Made by a program: the position numbers and the translations under genes | Assembly (NCBI RefSeq): GCF_014635085.1 | Contig: NZ_BMCH01000002.1 | Span: 434,001 to 498,000, forward strand | Direction: 5' to 3' | Length of the DNA: 64,000 nt | From: Asaia siamensis | GTDB taxonomy: Bacteria > Pseudomonadota > Alphaproteobacteria > Acetobacterales > Acetobacteraceae | Notes under the pieces: generated by a model | The model's input: only the letters and a program-made list of their open reading frames with translations | What the model was told of the DNA's origin: nothing | Databases searched by the model: none | In this document: positions 1 to 9,003 of the stretch, piece by piece | Layout of the letters: each line of letters opens with the position of its first letter | Position numbering within the stretch: position 1 is the stretch's first letter

Positions 1-1586
1 GTCGCCCCCCCGTATGAACGTGGCGCGAAGAAAAGATTAACCTGCAATATGCGCGGTGCCTTATGGGCGAAAGCGGGAGGCCTGCCGAAAATCGGAGCGG
101 CCTGCTGCGTCAGGATACGCTCTGGCGCATAGAGCGACAGGGCCGTCTCCCTTGCTCTGCGACCGAGGCGCTGCCTTAGGGCAGGGTCGCGCGCCAGCAA
201 GAGCAGGGCGTCACGCCAGGCTTCTGCCTTTTCTGCCAGAAAGCCGTTTTGCCCCGACTGGATCACCTGCCGATAGGTGTCGGTTGGTGAACAGATGGAG
301 GGTAACTCGAGGATCGCGGCTTCGAGAAACTTGATATTGCTTTTGCAATCATTGAAGACAGTGGTCTCGAGCGGGGCAATAGCAATGTCGGTCTGCGCCA
401 ATTCTCCAAGATAGGCAGCATAGGAAAGCTCGCTTCGTCGCTTCACCCTCGCGCCAAATGGAGCAAAGTCCTTTGAAATGCGGAGCGGTCCGACAATCAA
501 CAGGTTGATCCGGGGGTCCTGCTGCATTGCTTCAATGAGACCGGTCTCAGCGCATTTGAAATCTGCGTCATGCGCGCGGCTCCCCGAGCCATAACAGACC
601 CAGATTTTCTCAGGATCGCGAGAGGGGGGCACTGCAAGAAGTGCCTCTGCAAGTCGCAAGGTTTCTTCATCCAGAGCATTTTCAAGCACAATGACGTCTT
701 CGACGCCGGCCTCGCCCATTTGCTTGGCGAGAGCCTCGGTCGAGGCTAGTCCGCATCCGCAGGCATGCAAGGCTCTGAGGTAATTATCAGAGAGCTGATA
801 GAGTTCCTGTTGCTCCTGATGAGAAAGCGTCGCGAGATTGCCGTTGCGCCGATAAAGAATCTTGTTGAACAGGAGGTCGTCGATCTCCCAGCGAGGTTTC
901 AAACCGAGACGCTTTGCCTCTGCGATGAGCGGGAGAACAGATGCAACACCAGGTACACGATAAAAAAGGACTTGGGTGGCGACCTGAAGTGACGAGAGGG
1001 CTTCGTTGCTATCTTCCCAATCGACGATCTGTACGGTCCAGCCGAGACGCCTGAGAAGCTCCGCTTTCTGCGTCACGCGATACTTTGTACATTGCTGAAG
1101 ACCCATATCAGCAATGAGCAGATAACGGGGGCGGAGTATGGATGACGCCTTTAGCGTAGGCTGTCTCAGAAATGCAGCCTGTGCTTTTGTCGAAACGAAA
1201 AGCGGATCATTCGCCTGATCGCGATGACGCGACAGGCGTCTTTTTGCTATGCCGCCCGCGACGAAACGGCTGACCGCTTTTTTGACACCCTCAGTGCGCA
1301 GCGCATCCTGCATGTGCACCCAGGCTTCATTGAGGGGAACACCGCGAGGCAGCCTGCCGAGGGTGAGCGCTCTTACCCAACGCAACGGTTCCATCATGCG
1401 CCATGAGAGCGAGCGACGCATGAGCTTGAGTTGCTGCGTTGCGAGACGCAATTCCGCTTGCAGCGAGTCAGCACGATGAGTCGCAAGATAAAGTGAGGCA
1501 GAAATTACCTCATGATCGGCAGTCTCGGAAACAAAGGGGACGCCTGTATTAGGATCGGGTAATTCGGGCAAAAACCACTCACTCAA
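1..1586 (-). CDS. Large glycosyltransferase, GT4-like (partial, 3' end outside window)
   Basis: An open minus-strand frame runs without a stop from near 1720 to the left edge. The protein contains a typical GT4-type C-terminal half: a GSGSRAHD donor-site loop, then a region ending in FLEAAILELPSICSP and a run like QVIQSGQNGFLAEKAEAW. Near the edge a second sugar-transferase domain seems to begin (RILQVNLFFAPRSYGG), so the whole product is probably a tandem glycosyltransferase. There is no in-frame ATG in the first part: the first possible start is TTG at 1586, and the first ATG is at 1421. Sequence upstream of the TTG still looks protein-like, so the start is uncertain. It lies just downstream of a surface-protein gene on the same strand but behind a strong terminator. 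A role in glycosylating surface proteins or polysaccharide is inference. Confidence 0.72.
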   Translation of the reverse strand, partial: MSEWFLPELPDPNTGVPFVSETADHEVISASLYLATHRADSLQAELRLATQQLKLMRRSLSWRMMEPLRWVRALTLGRLPRGVPLNEAWVHMQDALRTEGVKKAVSRFVAGGIAKRRLSRHRDQANDPLFVSTKAQAAFLRQPTLKASSILRPRYLLIADMGLQQCTKYRVTQKAELLRRLGWTVQIVDWEDSNEALSSLQVATQVLFYRVPGVASVLPLIAEAKRLGLKPRWEIDDLLFNKILYRRNGNLATLSHQEQQELYQLSDNYLRALHACGCGLASTEALAKQMGEAGVEDVIVLENALDEETLRLAEALLAVPPSRDPEKIWVCYGSGSRAHDADFKCAETGLIEAMQQDPRINLLIVGPLRISKDFAPFGARVKRRSELSYAAYLGELAQTDIAIAPLETTVFNDCKSNIKFLEAAILELPSICSPTDTYRQVIQSGQNGFLAEKAEAWRDALLLLARDPALRQRLGRRARETALSLYAPERILTQQAAPIFGRPPAFAHKAPRILQVNLFFAPRSYGGA

Positions 1587-1647
1587 TGATGAGGACGCAA
1601 GTGGCCTTTTATAGCCTTCAAGATCTCCACGTCCAAATTCATCGCTA

Positions 1648-1684
1648 GAAAAACAAAAAGGCCCGGTTTTGCAAACCGGGCCTT
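1648..1684 (-). terminator. Rho-independent terminator of the surface-protein gene
   Basis: A perfect 12-bp inverted repeat (arms 1658-1669 and 1673-1684, 3-base loop) is followed on the minus strand by TTTTTGTTTTT. It lies about 40 bp after the stop codon of the 1722-3161 gene and before the glycosyltransferase frame. Confidence 0.9.
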
Positions 1685-1721
1685 CGGTAGAAGCGCAGTT
1701 AAAAGCTCGCGCTGGTAGACA

Positions 1722-3161
1722 TTAGCTGATGACGATGCTCGAGGCCTTGAGATCGGTCACGCCAAGGAAGGTCACCTTCATGTTGTTGTCCAGCTGCAGC
1801 GTGGTGTTACCGCCGCTAACCGTGGCCGTGGCAAGCAATGCCTGCACGGCCTTGTCGGCATCGGCGGGCTTGTAGTTATACATGAAGAACATGTTGCCCG
1901 CGGCGCTACCGAAATCGGTGATGGTGATGTCACCACCATTATGGCCTGCGAGAACGCCAAAGGTGTTCGCAGCGCCGCTGCCGCCCGTGACGGTCGCAAA
2001 GCTGTCGCCATTGGAGTTGGCGAACTGCGTGCCGAAGACCATGTGATCGGAACCCGACGTTCCGATGATCGTGTTGTTGCCAGCGCCGGTCCAGGCTTCA
2101 AGCGTGCCTTTCGAAGAAGACGCGTCGATATACTGGCTGCCAGTTGTGTTGGGCTGGTTTGCCGTAAACAGGGCGAGACCGTTCGTGTTGACGGTAGCGC
2201 GCAGGTCGTTTGCACCCCAGATCGTGCCAAGCCCTGCATTGATCGAGGTGTTGCCCGTGCCCGAGATGAATTTCAGGGCGCCGGAGACGCTGATCGACTG
2301 ATTCGAGCCGTGATAGACTTCGAGATCGCCAGCTGCGGAAATGGTGTCACCCACGGTGCCAACGATGGTACCCGTGCTGCTCGAGAAGTTGACTGTCGAA
2401 CCAGTACCACCGAAGACCGTGCTGTTGATGCCGACCGTGATCTGGCTTCCGGCGAGGGCCGAATCGACGACAAGCGAGTTGGACTGCAGGGTGACGACGG
2501 ACTGACCACCAAGGATTGTAACCGTGTCGGAAGAATTTTCGACGCCGGTGATCGTGTCCTGGCCTTCAGACGCAACGAAATTGGCGCCCGTGCTGAGGGT
2601 AATGAGGTTCTGACCTTCACCCGCACGGATGTTATTTGTTCCAGCTGCAGCATAGATCGTGTCGTTGCCGTCTCCGGTCGCGATCGTCCAGTTGCCGGTA
2701 TGGTTGCGACCATCGAACAGATTGTTACCCATGGTCGACACAAAGGTGCCGTTGTAATTGCCTGCGTAGAAGGTCACGCCTTCCATGTCGCCAGCAAGAA
2801 CGGAGAGCGTGCTGGCCGTGATACCCGTGCCGTCGACCGTTACGGCCTTTACGTTCGGCGTAAGCGGCAGGTCCTGATCCGCGCTGTTGAATTCCGCACC
2901 CAGCGTACCGATGACGAGATTGCTGTAGTTTCCTGCCATCGAGAAGGCACCACCTGTGGTGATGACGCCTTGGACGAGGCTTGTCGTGGCAGACGGGCTG
3001 GTATTGGTGCCCAGTGCGAGATCGACAGAGGTGACGTCACCTGTCGCGACAGCACCCAGAATCTGCGCTGCGTAGCTCGAGGCGAGTGTCTGCATGCGGG
3101 CACCTTCCACGGTGACCTGTACAGTCATGCCAGACGAACCAACTACCGTTACGATCGCCAT
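1722..3161 (-). CDS. RTX-like beta-strand-repeat surface or secreted protein
   Basis: The 479-aa protein is rich in Gly, Thr, Ser, Asn and Val, with almost no Cys or Lys. It carries degenerate calcium-roll-like repeats such as TGDGNDTIYAAAGTNNIRAGEG and TGAGNNTIIGTSGSDHMVFG, and a late GGDITITDFG motif typical of type I-secreted RTX proteins. There is no N-terminal signal peptide; the C-terminus is a short hydrophobic tail (KASSIVIS), which fits ABC-type secretion by a C-terminal signal. The start is supported by an AAGGAG Shine-Dalgarno about 8 bases upstream. It is monocistronic, with its own terminator, behind a long AT-rich leader region. The neighbouring glycosyltransferase suggests a glycosylated surface-layer or adhesin protein, but that is inference. 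No secretion genes lie in the window. Confidence 0.7.
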   Translation of the reverse strand: MAIVTVVGSSGMTVQVTVEGARMQTLASSYAAQILGAVATGDVTSVDLALGTNTSPSATTSLVQGVITTGGAFSMAGNYSNLVIGTLGAEFNSADQDLPLTPNVKAVTVDGTGITASTLSVLAGDMEGVTFYAGNYNGTFVSTMGNNLFDGRNHTGNWTIATGDGNDTIYAAAGTNNIRAGEGQNLITLSTGANFVASEGQDTITGVENSSDTVTILGGQSVVTLQSNSLVVDSALAGSQITVGINSTVFGGTGSTVNFSSSTGTIVGTVGDTISAAGDLEVYHGSNQSISVSGALKFISGTGNTSINAGLGTIWGANDLRATVNTNGLALFTANQPNTTGSQYIDASSSKGTLEAWTGAGNNTIIGTSGSDHMVFGTQFANSNGDSFATVTGGSGAANTFGVLAGHNGGDITITDFGSAAGNMFFMYNYKPADADKAVQALLATATVSGGNTTLQLDNNMKVTFLGVTDLKASSIVIS

Positions 3162-4011
3162 GCGACCAGCTCCTTATATTATTATTGGAGGCTTCAGACA
3201 AAGACCGTTACATTTCGCGCAGGACACCGCCCCTGCTGTCGGTCGAGCCGTCTACCAAGATCTGCATCGGAAAATCAACTTTTTTATAAATGTCTTAACC
3301 AATCCCTCGAGTCAATAAATCAAAGGTATTCGACATGATTCGATACTAGTTTGCCTCAAACCCACATAATGAACGCAATTTTGTGATGAGGAAATAATTT
3401 GCAATAATCAAAAATGAAGAAACCCTTGGAATTTTGAGGTTTTTTGATCTTTTCCGACCGCATTGTGGAAAGGCGATTACTCACATTGTTGCGATGAATG
3501 TGGTTTGTGTCATGTTACAGTGTCGTGACGATGGGCGAGATATAATTTATACTGAGAAAGAAAAAGAGACGAATTATTGATAAAATAATTTCATCTTCCT
3601 GATACGTTTCCGGTTTTCCGAAAAACCCCTTCCTCTAGTCCATTGATATAAAGTCGGAAAATGTGAGAGTGGTGGATAAGGGGCTTCGAAAAATTCTGCC
3701 CAGTTATTAGTTCGATTTGTGTTTTTTTTTCTGCCAAAGCAAAAACGCGGCTCACGAATTTCTGATCAATGGTCGGGACGAATTCGAATCTGCGCAGCCT
3801 GCACCTTTAAAGAATGCCGCTAAATTCGCCTCCTTCTGACATGTCAGCTGCGAAAGCGAGGCTTTGTGCCGATCCTGCTTCGTGAAAGGAAAGAGACGTT
3901 TTCGCGCTCGTGCTGTGAGCTTGGAAAGAGGCAAAGCTTCGCGCAGGGTTTTAGGCCGCTGCCTCGCGAAGGAGAGCGGGTTCGGATCGGTGGGGTGGAC
4001 GGAATGTGTGT
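3162..4011. other. AT-rich intergenic region
   Basis: About 850 bp with no convincing gene, clearly richer in A+T than the rest of the window. It must hold the promoter of the surface-protein gene (reading leftwards) and the 3' flank of nadE. A TTGACT-like -35 at 3310-3315 lies upstream of an A/T-rich stretch at 3283-3290 on the minus strand, but the spacing is longer than the usual 17 bases. A short inverted repeat (GGTTTT/AAAACC) occurs near 3612-3628. The short frames here have no Shine-Dalgarno or protein-like composition. Confidence 0.6.
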
Positions 4012-6045
4012 CTAGAGAGTGGTCTGCTCGAGCTCTTCAAGCCACGCTGCTGCTGTTCCGTCTGAAGGCGCGCGCCATTCGCCGCGGGGTGACAGGCTTC
4101 CTCCCGATGAGAGCTTGGGCCCGTTGGGCAGAGCCGATCGCTTGAACTGGCTGAAGCCGAAGAAGCGCGTCAGAAACACCTTGAGCCAGTGGCGAATGAC
4201 GGTGGCGTCATAAGCCAGTTTCCTGTCTTCGGGGAAGTGGGCTGGCCAGACACCGCGACCCTGTTCTTCCCAGGCCTGCAGCGCGAGGAAAAGGATCTTG
4301 CTCGGGCGAAAGCCGTAGCGCAGCACATAATAGAGTGTGAAATCCTGCAGGGCGTATGGACCGATCTTGTCTTCGGTCTTCTGCACGCCCTCGGCACCGG
4401 CAGGCACGAGCTCAGGCGTGATTTCCGCCGAGACAATGCTTTCGAGCACAGGGGCGATCGTGTCGCCGAGCCTACCCTTGCGGGCCAGCCAGCGTATCAG
4501 ATGCTGGATAAGCGTTTTGGGCATGCCAGCATTGACGTTATAATGCGACATCTGGTCGCCCACGCCATAGGTGCACCAGCCGAGCGCCAGTTCGGACAGA
4601 TCACCCGTGCCGATCACAATCCCGTTGCGCTGATTGGCAAGGCGGAACAGGAAGTCGGTACGCAGCCCCGCCTGAACATTTTCGAAGGTGATGTCATGCA
4701 CCGGCGCACCCGAGGCGAAGGGATGCCCGATGGTCTCCAGCATCTGCATGGCCGTCGGTCTGATGTCGAGTTCGTGGGAATCGACGCCCAGCGCTGTCAT
4801 CAGCCGGTGGGCGAGACTCAGGCTGGCATCGCCGGTTGCAAAACCCGGCATGGTATAGGCAGCAACCCGGTCGCGACTCCACCCGAGTTCGTCGGCAGCG
4901 CGGGCCGCCACCAGAAGGGCGAGCGTGGAGTCGAGGCCGCCAGACACGCCGATCACGCAGCGTTCGACTCCGCTCGTCCTGAGGCGTTGAGTGAGGGCGC
5001 GCACCTGAATGGTCCAGGCTTCGTAGCAATCCTGATCCAGTCGGCCCGGATTTTCGGGTACAAAAGGAAAGCGTGGGACGACGCGGTGAAAGCCGATATC
5101 GCCCTCGACGGGCGCCAGTGTGAAGCTGATTCGGCGCCATTGCCCATGATCATTGGCGCGGGCGCAGTCATGGAAGCTGCCCATGCGCATGCGCTCCTGA
5201 CGAATCAGGTCTAGATCGATATCAGCAAGCGTCATCTGCGCCGTGACAGGAAAGCGGTCTGACTCGCCCAGAAGACGACCGGCCTCATAGACGGAAACCT
5301 GACCGTCCCACGCGACGTCAGTTGTCGATTCACCGGCCCCCGCCGCAGCGTAGACATAGGCGCAAAGGGCGCGTTGCGATTGGGCCCGACACAGCAAATG
5401 GCGGTCTTCGGACTTGCCGATGGTGATGGTGCTGGCCGAAGGATTGCCGATCACCGTTGCGCCTGCCAGGGCGAGCGCCGTGCTGGGCGGGTTGGGGACC
5501 CAGAGATCTTCACAGATCTCGATGCCAAGCGTGAAGTCGGGCAGATCCTGCGCTTCAAAAATCAGATCGGCCCCAAATGGCACGTCCTGTCCGCCAAGCC
5601 GCAGCGTCTCGTCACTGATGTCGACTCCCGCCACGAAATGGCGCGAGTCATAGAATTCGCGATAATTCGGCAGGTAGGATTTCGGCACGATACCGAGAAT
5701 CCTGCCCTGATGGAGTACCACCGCACAGTTGAAGAGCCGACCTCGCTGCACGAGTGGCGCGCCAACGACGATGACAGTCTTCCAGGCGAGACTTTCGGTC
5801 TGCAACCGGAGCAGGCAATCGGTCACACCATCGAGCAGGGCGTCCTGCTGGCGCAGATCGTCAATTGCGTAGCCCGAAAGACAAAGTTCGGGGAAGACAG
5901 CGAGAGCCGCACCGGCAGCGGCGCTTTCATGGGCCAGCGCAACGATCTGCTGCAGGTTATGGCGAGGGTCGGCAAGGCGCACAGGAACCGTGCAGGCCGC
6001 AACCCGGGCAAAACCATGACGATAGAGAGATCGAAATGCGCTCAT
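4012..6045 (-). CDS. nadE: Glutamine-dependent NAD(+) synthetase
   Basis: Final step of NAD synthesis: ATP-dependent amidation of nicotinic acid adenine dinucleotide with ammonia released from glutamine. The 677-aa length matches the long two-domain enzyme (Mycobacterium-type, about 680). The N-terminal nitrilase-like glutaminase has the Glu-Lys-Cys triad: Glu53 in FPELCLSGY, Lys122 in VPKSYLPNYREF and Cys178 in GIEICEDLW. The C-terminal synthetase carries the PP-loop SGGLDSTLAL and the GTGDLSELALGWCTYG segment. The start at 6045 follows AGGAG with 8-base spacing; the longer frame to 6186 has no such site. It stands alone on the minus strand. Confidence 0.95.
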   Translation of the reverse strand: MSAFRSLYRHGFARVAACTVPVRLADPRHNLQQIVALAHESAAAGAALAVFPELCLSGYAIDDLRQQDALLDGVTDCLLRLQTESLAWKTVIVVGAPLVQRGRLFNCAVVLHQGRILGIVPKSYLPNYREFYDSRHFVAGVDISDETLRLGGQDVPFGADLIFEAQDLPDFTLGIEICEDLWVPNPPSTALALAGATVIGNPSASTITIGKSEDRHLLCRAQSQRALCAYVYAAAGAGESTTDVAWDGQVSVYEAGRLLGESDRFPVTAQMTLADIDLDLIRQERMRMGSFHDCARANDHGQWRRISFTLAPVEGDIGFHRVVPRFPFVPENPGRLDQDCYEAWTIQVRALTQRLRTSGVERCVIGVSGGLDSTLALLVAARAADELGWSRDRVAAYTMPGFATGDASLSLAHRLMTALGVDSHELDIRPTAMQMLETIGHPFASGAPVHDITFENVQAGLRTDFLFRLANQRNGIVIGTGDLSELALGWCTYGVGDQMSHYNVNAGMPKTLIQHLIRWLARKGRLGDTIAPVLESIVSAEITPELVPAGAEGVQKTEDKIGPYALQDFTLYYVLRYGFRPSKILFLALQAWEEQGRGVWPAHFPEDRKLAYDATVIRHWLKVFLTRFFGFSQFKRSALPNGPKLSSGGSLSPRGEWRAPSDGTAAAWLEELEQTTL

Positions 6046-6237
6046 GGGATCATCTCCTGCAGCATTGGCCCGGGAACAGGCTGCCGGTTCCCGCACCGGC
6101 TTTCGCCCAGAAACGTCTTTCCAGATTAAAAGACAAGGCCCTGTCGTTACGAAGCAAACCGTTGCGTGGCTGACCCGTTCACCCAAAGACCCGGGATCAT
6201 GACGATTTTGTTATGTTCCATTCAAGGAGTTATCGCC

Positions 6238-6408
6238 ATGGACCTTCTTCGCTGGACAATCGTTTTCCTGATCCTTGCCCTGCTTGCCGGGCTGCTCGGT
6301 TTTGGCGGCATCTCCGCTGACTTTGCCTCGATCGGCAAGATCCTGTTCTTTATTTTCCTGGTGCTGTTCGTTCTCAGCTTCATATTCGGCCGCGGCCGTA
6401 TGCGCTGA
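6238..6408 (+). CDS. DUF1328-family small membrane protein
   Basis: The 56-aa product has two hydrophobic segments ([19 protein letters not shown] and [17 protein letters not shown]) split by an [10 protein letters not shown] turn, the pattern of the YtjA/DUF1328 family. These proteins are short inner-membrane proteins of unknown function. The start follows AAGGAG with 8-base spacing. A strong hairpin terminator lies directly downstream. The codons before 6238 in the same frame lack a ribosome site and are not included. Confidence 0.88.
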   Translation: MDLLRWTIVFLILALLAGLLGFGGISADFASIGKILFFIFLVLFVLSFIFGRGRMR

Positions 6409-6425
6409 CCCCGGGTTCAAATGCG

Positions 6426-6460
6426 GGTGCAGGCCGATCCGGCCTGCACCTTTCTTTATA
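6426..6460. terminator. Bidirectional hairpin terminator
   Basis: A perfect 11-bp inverted repeat (6426-6436 and 6440-6450, 3-base loop) is followed on the plus strand by TTTCTTT. It separates the convergent DUF1328 gene and the glycine-rich protein gene. Confidence 0.85.
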
Positions 6461-6466
6461 CCTGGC

Positions 6467-7111
6467 CTAGTAGCCGTTTGGGTCCGGGTCGCCGGGATAG
6501 GCGTTCGGATAGGTTCCCGGATATGTGCCGGGATAGGTATAGCCTGGAGGGGGTGCGCAATTGGCATATCCCCCGCATTGATAGGTATAGGGGGCTGCCG
6601 CATAGCCGCCGCCGTAATAGGGATTGGCGTAGTAGGAGCTTGTCACGGCAGCACCGATGACAGCGCCGGTTGCGACACCGAGGCCCCATCCGCCCCAGCC
6701 TCCACCCCATCCGCCCCAACCCCAGCCGCCGCCCCATCCGGGCGAGCCCCAGCCATAACCGACCCAGCCCGGGCCACCCCAGCCCCAGCCGGGGCCACGC
6801 CAGCCACCGCCCCATGGGCGACCCCAGCCACCGCCATAATAGCCTCCGCGACCGCCCCAGCCACCAGGGCCTCCACCGCCGCGCCAACCGCCGGGCACGC
6901 CGCCACCACGCCAGCCACTGGGTCCGCCGCCGCCGGGGCCTCCGCCATGCCAGCCACCGCCCGGTCCACCGCCTCCGCCACCATGGAAGCCGCCGCCCGG
7001 CCCGCCACCACCGTGGAAACCACCGCCGCCGCCCCGCTGCGCATGGGCAGAGAGGGGCATCAGCAGAGGCAGGGCAAGAAGAGCCGCCCTCAATCTGTAT
7101 GAACCTTGCAT
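6467..7111 (-). CDS. Glycine-rich exported protein
   Basis: A signal peptide (MQGSYRLRAALLALPLLM, cleavage after AHAQ) is followed by about 110 residues of Gly/Trp/His/Pro-rich low-complexity repeats of GGGWHGG and GGPGW type. Then comes a glycine-zipper-like hydrophobic segment (GLGVATGAVIGAAVTSS) and a Tyr/Pro-rich tail with two cysteines. Similar proteins are common in acetic acid bacteria and have no assigned function; an envelope location is inferred. The start at 7111 has GGAAG upstream and begins directly with the signal peptide; the start seven codons earlier has no ribosome site. Confidence 0.75.
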   Translation of the reverse strand: MQGSYRLRAALLALPLLMPLSAHAQRGGGGGFHGGGGPGGGFHGGGGGGPGGGWHGGGPGGGGPSGWRGGGVPGGWRGGGGPGGWGGRGGYYGGGWGRPWGGGWRGPGWGWGGPGWVGYGWGSPGWGGGWGWGGWGGGWGGWGLGVATGAVIGAAVTSSYYANPYYGGGYAAAPYTYQCGGYANCAPPPGYTYPGTYPGTYPNAYPGDPDPNGY

Positions 7112-7284
7112 GGCTTCAGTCTTCCCTTCCATGGAGAGCGGTAAAACGTCGCTTTCCGGTTTTTCTGCATATCGTGCCGAGTGGGGGCGGAATAAAGACG
7201 AAAGCGTAACTGCGCGATTTCGTTTCGTGACAAATGGTCGGCGCAGGCGAAAATCAGGCGGGGTAAGAGGTTTCTGGGCAGGAG

Positions 7285-7914
7285 TCAGCGCCGCGGTCTG
7301 CGCTTTATATGCCCCCCCAGACGCGCCAGAACGGCTTGCAGATCGCCTTCCTTCATGTCTGGTATGGAAACGGGTTGCGGCATGGGGCGAGCGGCCGGCG
7401 TGACAGGACGCACAATCGACGGATCCTGCAAGATCCTGAGTTTCCTGACCAGAATGGAGCCGTCATCGAAGCGCAGGTCGCGCCCACTGCGCAGGGGGCC
7501 GCAATGGGTATTGATCCGTTCGATAAGCTGGGGGGCCAGGTGCTGAAGCTCCAGCGCGACAGGCCCGGTGCAGGCAATTGTCAGCGTGCCTGCGCTGACC
7601 CGTCGGGGCTCCGTCTGCGCTGCAAGGGCGGGGCCTACGATTTCGGCCCAGTCGAGAATAAGCCTGATGGCTGGGGCTGCGCGTTTGCTGAAGGCCGGTT
7701 TCGTGACCTGAGGCAGGATCGAGCCCAGAGCGCGCCCGGTCATGGCGCGGCGTTCCGGAGGACGTTCGGCGGCAGCCGGAGGGAGTGATTGCTTCTGAAC
7801 GCCGGATCTGGCCGCTGGCCTGTCACTGCCGGGGCGAGACGCAGCCTTGTAGCGCGATGGTTTATCGGCGGCTGTGCGCGTCTGGCCCTTGTCCGAAGGC
7901 AAATCTCGCTTCAT
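7285..7914 (-). CDS. DUF721 (DciA-like) protein
   Basis: A 209-aa protein with a basic, Pro/Arg/Ala-rich N-terminal tail and a DUF721 domain from about residue 60 (RALGSILPQV, IRLILDWAEIVGPALAAQTEPRRV, GTLTIACTGPVALELQHLAPQLIERIN). DUF721 proteins include DciA, which helps load the DnaB helicase. Many alphaproteobacterial members sit next to mutY, as here: the divergent mutY start is only 9 bp away, so the two promoters must overlap the opposite coding regions. The DciA-type function is inferred from family and position. Confidence 0.75.
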   Translation of the reverse strand: MKRDLPSDKGQTRTAADKPSRYKAASRPGSDRPAARSGVQKQSLPPAAAERPPERRAMTGRALGSILPQVTKPAFSKRAAPAIRLILDWAEIVGPALAAQTEPRRVSAGTLTIACTGPVALELQHLAPQLIERINTHCGPLRSGRDLRFDDGSILVRKLRILQDPSIVRPVTPAARPMPQPVSIPDMKEGDLQAVLARLGGHIKRRPRR

Positions 7915-7923
7915 ATCGCCGGG

Positions 7924-8985
7924 GTGACTCCTTCAGCTTCCGCACTTCTCGACTGGTATGCCCATCAAAGGCGTGTCTTGCCCTGGCGCGCTCTGCCCGG
8001 CCAGGTGGCCGATCCCTATGCCGTATGGCTGAGCGAGATCATGCTGCAGCAAACCACTGTGGTGACGGTTATGCCGTATTACGAGCGGTTTCTGAAGTGT
8101 TATCCCACTGTGCAGGATCTTGCCGAAGCGCCCTTGCAGGACGTTCTCGCTCTCTGGGCAGGCCTTGGCTATTACAGCCGCGCGCGCAATCTTCATGCCT
8201 GCGCGCAGGCTGTGGCGGCGCTCGGCGGCTTTCCCTCAGATATTGCCGGGCTTCAAGCGTTGCCGGGCATCGGCGCCTACACGGCGCGTGCCGTGGCTGC
8301 AATCGCGTTTGGCGTGCCGGTCGTGCCGGTTGATGGCAATGTCGAGCGCATTACGTCGCGTCTGTACGCCGAAGACGCGCCTTTGCCCGGTGTACGTCGC
8401 AGGCTGGACCATCTGGCCACTCTGCTCAATGACGACCCCGCAGCACGCGCTGCACCGAGCGATTTTGCCCAGGCACTTTTCGATCTGGGGGCCGGTCTCT
8501 GTACGCCGCGTCGTCCGTCCTGCCTCATGTGCCCCTGGCGCGGCGTGTGCAGGGCCTATGCCTCGGGAGAGCCGGAGCGTTTTCCGGTGCGCGCGCCGCG
8601 CAAGGCAAAGCCGGACCGACATGGCTTGGTGTTTCTTCTCCGGGATGATTCAGGGGCTGTCTGGCTGCGCCATCGCCCGGAGAAAGGTCTGCTCGGCGGG
8701 ATGACGGAACTGCCCGGCACGTCTTGGCTGGACGAGGCACAGGATCTGGCGAGCGCGCTGGAGGAGGCGCCAGTAGAGGCGCTGTGGAAAGAGGCTGGAC
8801 AGATACGTCATGTTTTCACACATTTTACGCTGCATCTGAGGGTTATGATGGCGCGGGTGCCCGATTTCGGCGCGTTGCATAACCAGCCCGGTTTCGCCTG
8901 TCCGTCAGAGAGCCTTTCGCGTCAGGCTCTGCCCAGCGTGATGCAGAAATGTCTGACCGTCGCTGGTGCGACTGCTGCTGACTGA
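7924..8985 (+). CDS. mutY: A/G-specific adenine glycosylase MutY
   Basis: Removes adenine mispaired with 8-oxoguanine or guanine. The HhH glycosylase core shows LSEIMLQQTTVVTVMPYYERF, the catalytic Glu in that segment, the helix-hairpin-helix LPGIGAYTARAV and the conserved Asp in PVDGNVERI. A four-Cys iron-sulfur motif follows (C-x6-C-x2-C-x5-C in CTPRRPSCLMCPWRGVC). The C-terminal NUDIX-like domain ends with the GGMTELPGTSW loop and a VFTHFTLHL strand. The chosen GTG at 7924 gives 353 aa, normal for the family. The frame stays open upstream to a TTG at 7789, but that would overlap the divergent dciA-like gene and the extra sequence does not look conserved. Confidence 0.9.
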   Translation: MTPSASALLDWYAHQRRVLPWRALPGQVADPYAVWLSEIMLQQTTVVTVMPYYERFLKCYPTVQDLAEAPLQDVLALWAGLGYYSRARNLHACAQAVAALGGFPSDIAGLQALPGIGAYTARAVAAIAFGVPVVPVDGNVERITSRLYAEDAPLPGVRRRLDHLATLLNDDPAARAAPSDFAQALFDLGAGLCTPRRPSCLMCPWRGVCRAYASGEPERFPVRAPRKAKPDRHGLVFLLRDDSGAVWLRHRPEKGLLGGMTELPGTSWLDEAQDLASALEEAPVEALWKEAGQIRHVFTHFTLHLRVMMARVPDFGALHNQPGFACPSESLSRQALPSVMQKCLTVAGATAAD

Positions 8986-9003
8986 AGAAAGAGAGTTCCG
9001 TTC

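Noticed and set aside
1941-3338. 465-codon plus-strand frame antisense to the surface-protein gene
   Set aside because: It mirrors the opposite strand's codon pattern, has Arg/Asp/Glu-rich non-protein-like composition and no ribosome site; the minus-strand gene has clear motifs, ribosome site and terminator.
6640-7100. Possible tandem DNA repeat or CRISPR-like array in the glycine-rich region
   Set aside because: The repetition is in the protein (Gly/Trp/His/Pro motifs); units differ in length and sequence and there are no constant spacers.
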